A DNA stretch of 10,882 nucleotides, taken from positions 1 to 10,882 of the forward strand of contig CAJJZO010000046.1 of assembly GCA_905197585.1 (NCBI GenBank), written 5' to 3'. The stretch's first letter is position 1, and every line of letters begins with the position of its first letter. The notes beneath the pieces are model-generated. The model was not told the DNA's origin. It saw only the letters and a program-made list of their open reading frames with translations, and made no database searches. The position numbers and the translations under genes are program-made. Positions 5,662 to 10,882 of this stretch are shown piece by piece. This stretch comes from an uncultured Collinsella sp. (GTDB lineage Bacteria; Actinomycetota; Coriobacteriia; Coriobacteriales; Coriobacteriaceae).

Positions 5662-7641
5662 TTAGTCGACTGGATTGAGCGCGTCGATCTGCGCAAGCCA
5701 CAGACGCGAGCTAGCGTCACTCGGCATACGCCAATCGCCGCGCGGGCTGAGCGTCACCGATCCCACCTTGGGACCATCGGGCAGGCAGCTGCGCTTAAAC
5801 TGCTGGGCAAAGAAGCGACGGTAGAACGTACGCAGCCACGTGTGGACGGTCTTGGCGTCGTAGACGCCCTCGAAGCTTTTGAGCGCCATGCGGTAGATCT
5901 TGGCCGGCTCAAAGCCAAAACGCAGCAGGTAGTAGAGGAAGTAGTCGTGTAGCTCGTACGGGCCCACCAAATCCTCGGTCTTCTGCGCAATCTCGCCGTC
6001 GCCCGTGGGCGGCAGAAGCTCGGGGGACACCGGCGTATCGAGGATATCGAGCAAGACCTCGGCAATGCGCCCGCCAAAGACATCGGCGGCATAGCGCACC
6101 AGATGGCGCACGAGCGTCTTGGGCACGCTCGCGTTGACGGCGTACATGCTCATGTGGTCGCCGTTATAGGTAGCCCAGCCGAGTGCCAGCTCCGACAGGT
6201 CGCCCGTGCCGATGACAAAACCGCCAGCCTGGTTGGCCAGATCCATCAGAATCTGCGTGCGCTCGCGAGCCTGGCTGTTCTCGTAGGTCACGTCCTGCAC
6301 GGCCGGATCGTGCTCAATGTCCCTGAAGTGCTGCTCCACAGCCGCGTGGATCGAAACCTCGCGGAAGCTCACGCCCAGGTCGCGGGCGAGCGACTCGGCA
6401 TTCGACTTGGTGCGACGCGTCGTGCCAAAGCCGGGCATGGACACGGCAGTGATGCCTGTGCGCGGCAGCCCCAGTGCATCGAAGGCACGCACGGTCCCAA
6501 GCAGTGCCAGCGTGGAGTCCAAGCCACCCGAAAGGCCGATAACCGCAGCCTTGGTGCCTGTGTGGGCAAGGCGGGTCTTGAGGCCGGCGGTCTGCAGATC
6601 GAGGATGGTCTCGCAACGCTCGGCCAGATCACCGTGGTCGGCCGGCACAAAAGGCGCGCGAGGGAAAACGCGGTCGATGTCGCAGGCGTTGCGCAGAACA
6701 GGTTCGTCTGCCAGCACGCCCTCAAACGAAAACTCAACGGTCGTGGCCTCCGGAGCATCGTCGGTACGCGTCCACGTCGTCGAGCGACGGCGTTCGGCAA
6801 CCAGGCGGTCAAGGTCAACGTCGGCGATGGCCATATCGCAGGTAAGCAGTTTGGTCGCGGCGAGCTTGGAGCCGTTTTCGTAGACGAGGTTCTCGCCCGC
6901 AAAGACCATGTCGGTCGTGGACTCGCCCTCGCTCGCATCTGCATAGGCATAGGCACAGTACAGGCGCGCGCTCTGGTTGGATATGAGGCTGCGTCGGTAA
7001 TCTGCCTTACCGATAATCTCGTCCGAGGCCGACGGGTTGAGGATCACCGTCGCACCGGCAAGCGCCATCTCGGTCGAAGGGGGCGCCGGCACCCATAGGT
7101 CCTCGCAGACCTCAACGCCCAGCACCATGTCCTCGGCACCTTCATCACAGCAGCGGTAGACAAGCCCCGAACCCAACGGAACCGGACCCTGACCGGCAAA
7201 CTCGACCCACACAGGATCTGCGGGCGCCGGAGCAAACCAGCGGCGCTCGTAGAACTCGCCATAGTTGGGCAGATACTTCTTGGCCGTAAGACCCAAAAGC
7301 TCGCCCGCGCAGCACACGGCGGCGCAGTTGTAGATATTCTCGGCAACTGCAACGGGAAGACCGATAGTAAAGACAATCGGCAGCTCACGAGTCTCATCGA
7401 GGATATGCACCAAAGCAGCCTCGCAGGCATGCAGTAATGTGCGGTTATGGAACAGATCGGCCGCGGTATAGCCGCACAAGTTGAGCTCGGGCAGTACCAG
7501 CGCGCGAACGCCGCGCTCAACAGCCGCGCGAACAGCCGCTAACGCAACCTCGGCATTGCCCTCGACATCGGCCACGCGAATCCGCGGCGACGCCGCCGCC
7601 ACACGCAAAAAGCCATCAGACTGAGAAAGGTGAAGATTCAT
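5662..7641 (-). CDS. nadE: Glutamine-hydrolysing NAD+ synthase
   Basis: A 659-residue two-domain enzyme that converts nicotinate adenine dinucleotide to NAD+ using ATP and ammonia from glutamine, the last step of NAD synthesis. The N-terminal nitrilase-type glutaminase (about 1-300) has the triad Glu52 (LPELNLCGY), Lys121 (TAKKYLPNYGEF) and Cys179 (VEVCEDLW), matching Glu52, Lys121 and Cys176 of the M. tuberculosis enzyme. The C-terminal synthetase domain has the ATP PP-loop SGGLDS (371-376), 'SMPGFGTTRRTKSNAE', and 'GTGDLSELALGWATYNGDHMSMY'. Length agrees with the large actinobacterial form. The start at 7641 has GGGAG 7 nt upstream; the earlier ATG at 7668 has none. It is transcribed away from the membrane-protein gene through a shared 203-bp region. 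Confidence 0.96.
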   Translation of the reverse strand: MNLHLSQSDGFLRVAAASPRIRVADVEGNAEVALAAVRAAVERGVRALVLPELNLCGYTAADLFHNRTLLHACEAALVHILDETRELPIVFTIGLPVAVAENIYNCAAVCCAGELLGLTAKKYLPNYGEFYERRWFAPAPADPVWVEFAGQGPVPLGSGLVYRCCDEGAEDMVLGVEVCEDLWVPAPPSTEMALAGATVILNPSASDEIIGKADYRRSLISNQSARLYCAYAYADASEGESTTDMVFAGENLVYENGSKLAATKLLTCDMAIADVDLDRLVAERRRSTTWTRTDDAPEATTVEFSFEGVLADEPVLRNACDIDRVFPRAPFVPADHGDLAERCETILDLQTAGLKTRLAHTGTKAAVIGLSGGLDSTLALLGTVRAFDALGLPRTGITAVSMPGFGTTRRTKSNAESLARDLGVSFREVSIHAAVEQHFRDIEHDPAVQDVTYENSQARERTQILMDLANQAGGFVIGTGDLSELALGWATYNGDHMSMYAVNASVPKTLVRHLVRYAADVFGGRIAEVLLDILDTPVSPELLPPTGDGEIAQKTEDLVGPYELHDYFLYYLLRFGFEPAKIYRMALKSFEGVYDAKTVHTWLRTFYRRFFAQQFKRSCLPDGPKVGSVTLSPRGDWRMPSDASSRLWLAQIDALNPVD

Positions 7642-7689
7642 AAGAATGCTCCCGTGCGTAGACGCCATTCACAACAATTAGCAAGCCCT

Positions 7690-7695
7690 ATTGTA
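7690..7695 (-). promoter_or_regulatory. Possible -10 of the nadE promoter
   Basis: TACAAT on the minus strand differs from TATAAT at one position and would give a leader of roughly 40 nt before the nadE start at 7641. The -35 region at the expected spacing (GCGGTT) is poor, so assignment is tentative. Confidence 0.4.
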
Positions 7696-7722
7696 GTTCA
7701 ACCGCCGGGTGTAACCGCATCC

Positions 7723-7735
7723 CACCAACTTGGTG
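7723..7735. promoter_or_regulatory. Perfect dyad in the divergent intergenic region
   Basis: CACCAA-C-TTGGTG is a perfect 6+6 palindrome about midway between the divergent nadE and membrane-protein starts. It lies just upstream of the candidate nadE -10 and next to two TTGATG hexamers (7741-7746 and 7749-7754) that could be -35 elements for the rightward gene. A shared operator is possible. Confidence 0.35.
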
Positions 7736-7844
7736 AGCAATTGATGAGTTGATGATATCTGTTAAATGTCACGTACGATTCACATCTGGTGGGTACCCTG
7801 ATGGCTACACGAAACGAAGCAGATTTACACCGGGAGGGCCCCGT

Positions 7845-8789
7845 ATGACAACCAAGTACACCGACGCGCCACGCACGCGCGTCATGACACCAGCCGCGCT
7901 CAACAACGGCGTTCACGAAAACCATTCCATCGGACAAACCATGGCCATCGCGCCCAAAAAGGGCCTGTTCGATGACATTTCCATTCCCCAGATCATCGCC
8001 GGCGCCGCAGCCGCCGCCACGAGCGTCGCGCTTGCTTCCAAGATTGGTATTGCCGGTTCAGTAATTGGCGCCGCCGTGAGCTCGGTCATCACCGTTGTGT
8101 CCTCGCAGGTCTACCGCCACTTTATCTCCGCCAGCGCCAAAGCCCTCAAAGGTACGCACGCCGACGTCGACTACCCCGCCGGCGCCTATGAACCCGTTGA
8201 GTTTAATGCCGAGGAGCACTTAGGCGGCGCCGCAACTACCCAGGAGATGCGCCAGATTGCAGGGCGCGCGACCACGGCGCGCGTCGCCCCCGACAGCCTG
8301 CGCGCCAAGGCGGCGGCAGAGCGCAGCCAGACGCAAAAGAAGGTCATCATCTTCTCGATCGCCATCGCCATCGTCGCGGTCATCGCCTGCGCCGGCGCCA
8401 TCCTTATCACCACTGCCGGTGAGGGCCTGGGCGAGCGCCCCGAGCCGATCCTTTCGTCGCATACGACCGAGCACGACGCGGATAGCTCCGGTCAATCGCA
8501 AAGCCAGCAGGACGACCCGCAGGGCAACTCCGCATCCACCGACTCGTCATCGAACACTCCCGATCAATCGCAGGGCGCCGATTCCTCTACGGCCAACAGT
8601 GGCACGCAATCCAGCACGACTGACTCAAGCCAAACGACTGACGGCTCTCAACCGAGCACAGGCGACCAGACGAGCGGCAATGCATCGGGCACGGGATCTA
8701 CCGACAATAGCAACACCAACAGCTCGAGCGGAACCGCTTCCGGCACGGCATCAGACAGCTCGAGCCAAGACACGGCATCGGGCAACTAA
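7845..8789 (+). CDS. Membrane protein with Ser/Thr-rich extracellular tail, function unknown
   Basis: A 314-residue protein with no recognised enzymatic motif. Residues 47-90 are hydrophobic and rich in Gly/Ala/Ser with small-residue spacing ('ASKIGIAGSVIGAAVSSVITVVSSQVYRHF'), like the glycine-zipper membrane modules of several actinobacterial hypothetical proteins. Residues 91-164 are polar. Residues 167-190 form a clear transmembrane helix preceded by KK, which suggests that the N-terminal part is cytoplasmic. Residues of about 200-314 are almost only Ser, Thr, Gly, Asp, Gln and Asn, a disordered tail that would lie outside the cell and could be glycosylated or span the wall. The start at 7845 has GGGAGGG 6 nt upstream; the frame is open to 7749 but without such a site. 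A hairpin terminator follows. Confidence 0.8.
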   Translation: MTTKYTDAPRTRVMTPAALNNGVHENHSIGQTMAIAPKKGLFDDISIPQIIAGAAAAATSVALASKIGIAGSVIGAAVSSVITVVSSQVYRHFISASAKALKGTHADVDYPAGAYEPVEFNAEEHLGGAATTQEMRQIAGRATTARVAPDSLRAKAAAERSQTQKKVIIFSIAIAIVAVIACAGAILITTAGEGLGERPEPILSSHTTEHDADSSGQSQSQQDDPQGNSASTDSSSNTPDQSQGADSSTANSGTQSSTTDSSQTTDGSQPSTGDQTSGNASGTGSTDNSNTNSSSGTASGTASDSSSQDTASGN

Positions 8790-8823
8790 GCACGTTTGTC
8801 TCTCATAGATAACCGACCTGCAT

Positions 8824-8857
8824 AACGGGCGCGAACCGGCAACGGTCGCGCCCGTTT
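8824..8857 (+). terminator. Hairpin terminator after the membrane-protein gene
   Basis: A 14-bp GC-rich stem (8824-8838 with 8843-8856, one bulged A) with loop GCAA. Only TTT follows on the plus strand, so it is a strong hairpin with a weak U-run. Confidence 0.6.
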
Positions 8858-8890
8858 ACCTTGGGCGACGAGATGGCAAGGCCCGTGCGA

Positions 8891-8899
8891 TGGTAAGAT
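8891..8899 (+). promoter_or_regulatory. Extended -10 promoter of the modular-protein gene
   Basis: TGGTAAGAT fits an extended -10 (TGnTAnnAT) and lies after the preceding hairpin terminator. Transcription would start near 8906, just before the GAGGAG ribosome site at 8915-8920. There is no clear -35, which is common with extended -10 promoters. Confidence 0.45.
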
Positions 8900-8927
8900 G
8901 CTTTGGTGTGTAAAGAGGAGATTTGCC

Positions 8928-10226
8928 ATGAGCAAGACAATAGTTACGCCCACGCTATCGCTGGGCAACCACATCTATCTGTATCGTCTGCTGCGCGACG
9001 CGATTGGGTGCGGCAAGCAAACGTTTATGACGCAGGTCGAGGAGGCGCTCGCCGCCGGCGACATGACCGCTTATGACCTGGGCTTCGAGTCCACGCGCGA
9101 GCTGCTCGAGGAGCTCGACGACTGCATTAGACTGACCGTCTTTAAGGGCGGTCGCCTGTATGCCACCGTCATCGCCAACGATACCTGGGATGCCGCCCTT
9201 GCCAAGGGCGAGGACAAGCCCAAGGCAGCCAAGGGAGCCAAGCAGTCCTACAAAAAGAAAAAGCGCGGCGAGAAGGACCTCAAGGCCGTGCGCCCCAAGC
9301 ACGTTAAGCGTCCCGAGCCTGAAGCCATGGTTGAAGCCGTGCCAGAATCCGAGCCCGAGGCAGAGATTGAAGTCGCTATTGAGGTAACGGCAGAAGCCGA
9401 AACCGAAACCACCGCCACGACTGATCCCGAAGTCATATCCGAGCAGGAAGCCACTGCGGAGCTCAACGAAGCTCCCAAGTCGACAACCGAAAAAACCGCC
9501 GACCAACCCGAGACGCCTTCGTTCCAAAACAGTGATGTCTTTAGCGACGAGGCCGAGGACGATCAGCCCGCCGATCAAGACGCTACCGAGTCGACGCCGA
9601 AGCCCGAGACGCCGCAGCCCGCCATCTCGCTCACGGTCGTCTATGACCCCGAGAACGCCAACGCCGGCATCACCACTATGGCATCCACGCCCATCGAGGC
9701 AAAGTCGAGCGTCGAGAATGAGAGCGCGACGCAGGTTGAGGTTGAAACCGCAGTTGCAGACGCGCCCGTCACCGTGAAGCCCGCAGATTCCGCAGTTAAG
9801 CCGGAACCGGTGCCTGAGCCCGCACCCGTCATCGAATCCGTGCCCACCTCTACTTGCGACCAAGTTCCCGCACCGGCACCGGCTTCGGTACCCGCAGCGG
9901 CCCCAACCCCCGCACCCGCAGCGCCCGCCATCCCTGAGGACTTCCCCGTCGATTTCGCAACCGAGGTCTTCTGCCCCGGCCCGCTTCTGCACCAGTTGTC
10001 GACCTATCTCCCCTACGGCGCCGACACGCTCGGCATTGTCGGCGAGTACTACTGGATCGCCCGCGAGCGCGGTACCATCGAGGCCGCGCGAAACCGCGCA
10101 AACTTCCCCCTGTGCTACACGCAGGCCGGCGAGCGCCACGAAGTCACCGTGCGCATCCGCCGCAACACCACCGGCGGCCTCGGAGCCACCTGGGTCATCG
10201 ACAAGGTCGAAGCCCCGGTCGAGTAA
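8928..10226 (+). CDS. Modular protein with winged-helix-like N-terminus and PAE-rich linker
   Basis: A 432-residue protein of unrecognised family with three visible parts. Residues 1-93 look like a compact alpha/beta domain; 'AYDLGFESTRELLEELDDCIRLTVFKGGRLYATVI' (48-82) resembles the helix plus beta-wing end of an OST-HTH/LOTUS-type winged helix, which would suggest RNA or DNA binding (inference). Residues 94-128 are strongly basic (includes KKKKRGEKD). Residues of about 130-334 are low-complexity Glu/Pro/Ala/Thr, turning to PAPAP repeats at the end, probably an extended linker. Residues 335-432 form a second folded domain ('CPGPLLHQLSTYLPYGADTLGIVGEYYWIARE...'). No signal peptide is present. 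The start at 8928 has GAGGAG 7 nt upstream; an ATG at 8898 overlaps the promoter. It is a single gene closed by a strong terminator. Confidence 0.85.
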   Translation: MSKTIVTPTLSLGNHIYLYRLLRDAIGCGKQTFMTQVEEALAAGDMTAYDLGFESTRELLEELDDCIRLTVFKGGRLYATVIANDTWDAALAKGEDKPKAAKGAKQSYKKKKRGEKDLKAVRPKHVKRPEPEAMVEAVPESEPEAEIEVAIEVTAEAETETTATTDPEVISEQEATAELNEAPKSTTEKTADQPETPSFQNSDVFSDEAEDDQPADQDATESTPKPETPQPAISLTVVYDPENANAGITTMASTPIEAKSSVENESATQVEVETAVADAPVTVKPADSAVKPEPVPEPAPVIESVPTSTCDQVPAPAPASVPAAAPTPAPAAPAIPEDFPVDFATEVFCPGPLLHQLSTYLPYGADTLGIVGEYYWIARERGTIEAARNRANFPLCYTQAGERHEVTVRIRRNTTGGLGATWVIDKVEAPVE

Positions 10227-10227
10227 A

Positions 10228-10267
10228 AAACGGCCTCGGATAGCCAATTGACCATCCGAGGCCGTTT
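10228..10267. terminator. Bidirectional intrinsic terminator
   Basis: A perfect 14-bp stem (10228-10241 with 10254-10267) with a 12-nt loop. On the minus strand it is followed by TTTTTT; on the plus strand by TTT only. It begins 1 nt after the stop codon of the plus-strand gene and lies 13 nt from the end of the convergent lipoprotein gene, serving both. Confidence 0.9.
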
Positions 10268-10280
10268 GAATTCAGGCCTT

Positions 10281-10673
10281 TTAGTTGTCATCGGTGCATA
10301 TAGACACCAGAGAAGCAAGCTCATCCTCAAGTTGCGGAGCAAAGTATCTAAAAGAAACCTGCGCTCCAGTCGGTATCGACTCAATCATATTCGCAGCATT
10401 ATCTGAAACTCGGTACGATGCAGTTTCACCTGTCTTCAAATCCTCTATTGAACAGACAGAGTCTTCAGCATCAATCGACCTAAGCACGCCTTTTCCTTGT
10501 AACATCACATCGGCATGCCCGCCAGCTATTTCTAATGAACCTGAGTCTGTCGCAGTCACTTCTCCGGAACCTCCGCGCGATATCTCTTCCTTTGTTGAAC
10601 AGCCCACCAATGAAGCCATCAGCACCAAAGACAGAGCTAGACGAATCGCCCTACTTCGAAAAAGTCGTTCCAT
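10281..10673 (-). CDS. Small lipoprotein of unknown function
   Basis: A 130-residue protein with a classic lipoprotein signal: basic n-region (RLFRSRAIR), hydrophobic core and lipobox LVGC with Cys25. It is predicted to be cleaved by signal peptidase II and anchored to the outer face of the membrane. The mature part is acidic, with alternating hydrophobic strands ('GVLRSIDAEDSVCSIEDLKTGETASYRVSD'), suggesting a small beta-rich domain; no family is recognised. In-frame ATGs at 10700 and 10685 are possible starts. 10673 is chosen because it gives a signal peptide of normal length and has GGA just upstream, though the spacing is short. It overlaps the 3' end of the upstream gene by 23 bp, implying translational coupling. 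Visibly lower GC than the genes to its left. Confidence 0.75.
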   Translation of the reverse strand: MERLFRSRAIRLALSLVLMASLVGCSTKEEISRGGSGEVTATDSGSLEIAGGHADVMLQGKGVLRSIDAEDSVCSIEDLKTGETASYRVSDNAANMIESIPTGAQVSFRYFAPQLEDELASLVSICTDDN

Positions 10674-10882
10674 AAGTCCACGCATAATAGCTCTGATCAT
10701 ACTTCAGGAAGGATAAAGATGAATTCCAGCCGTCCGCTATGCCAATCATCTGCCTTGTCTCTCCAGTTTTCTTACCAGTAAGTGTGGCGTAAGCCTCCGC
10801 TGTTACAGAATGGGCTGATCCGTTGTACAAACTCGCATGTAAAACATTCGGTCTATTAGAGTTAATCTCATTTTGAATGCTC
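10651..10882 (-). CDS. 3' end of a gene running off the window, possibly a papain/C39-like peptidase domain
   Basis: The minus-strand frame starting at 10881 is open for 76 codons to a TAG at 10653-10651; the start lies beyond the window. The fragment reads like the end of a papain/C39-like secreted domain: 'NRPNVLHASLYNGSAHSVTAEAYA' places a His after a strand, where the catalytic His of such folds would be, and 'IGIADGWNSSLSFLKYD' resembles the Asp/Asn-Gly-Trp segment after it. This assignment rests on resemblance only. The last 23 bp overlap the lipoprotein start region, so the two form an operon. The low GC shared with the lipoprotein suggests a common, perhaps acquired, origin. Confidence 0.6.
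   Translation of the reverse strand, partial: SIQNEINSNRPNVLHASLYNGSAHSVTAEAYATLTGKKTGETRQMIGIADGWNSSLSFLKYDQSYYAWTYGTTFSK

Noticed and set aside
6103..7098. 331-codon plus-strand frame opposite nadE
   Set aside because: Antisense shadow of nadE, whose catalytic residues on the minus strand are all in place.
9740..9925. Short repeated PEP/PAPA-coding units considered as a DNA tandem repeat
   Set aside because: The repetition is in the protein composition (Pro-Ala linker); the DNA units vary in length and sequence, so this is not a true tandem array.
8955..10247. 430-codon Gly/Leu/Arg-rich frame on the minus strand
   Set aside because: It is the complement of the Glu/Pro/Ala linker codons of the plus-strand gene; the composition is a by-product and there is no ribosome site.

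Overview
The window reads as chromosomal DNA from a high-GC anaerobic actinobacterium. Most genes are visibly GC-rich, Shine-Dalgarno sites are strong (GGAGG or GGGAG), and there are compact terminators between single genes. The set of an L-lactate dehydrogenase, a glutamine-dependent NAD+ synthase, a NA37 nucleoid protein and an Mbeg1-like hydrolase would fit a gut Coriobacteriia member such as Collinsella. That assignment is an impression and cannot be proved here.

Layout. From 1 to 7641 every gene is on the minus strand. In transcription order from the right these are nadE (5662-7641), a fold-type I aminotransferase (4381-5544), L-lactate dehydrogenase (3229-4179), a DUF2974/Mbeg1-like alpha/beta hydrolase (1941-3101), a NA37 nucleoid-associated protein (825-1829) and a Phd/RelE-type toxin-antitoxin pair (antitoxin 390-740, toxin 49-393, ATGA overlap). 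A divergent intergenic region (7642-7844) leads to two plus-strand genes of unknown function: a membrane protein with a Ser/Thr-rich tail (7845-8789), and a modular protein with a winged-helix-like N-terminus, a long Pro/Glu/Ala linker and a conserved-looking C-terminal domain (8928-10226). A strong bidirectional terminator (10228-10267) separates these from a minus-strand pair of visibly lower GC: a small lipoprotein (10281-10673) overlapping the 3' end of a gene that runs off the window (10651-10882).

Most genes look like independent transcription units, so no single pathway spans the window. NadE makes the NAD+ that lactate dehydrogenase recycles, but the two are separated by the aminotransferase and by a terminator. 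Several annotated-length ORFs begin too early; the Shine-Dalgarno positions and intergenic hairpins put the real starts downstream for the antitoxin, NA37 protein, hydrolase, LDH, aminotransferase, nadE, both plus-strand genes and the lipoprotein.

The most notable non-coding structures are a 42-bp near-perfect palindrome over the toxin-antitoxin promoter, a pair of inverted 31-nt hairpin repeats bracketing the hydrolase gene, and a nested stem structure followed immediately by an intrinsic terminator just upstream of the aminotransferase ribosome site. No tRNA, rRNA, CRISPR array or transposase gene was found. No stretch of more than about 300 bases lacks a gene.
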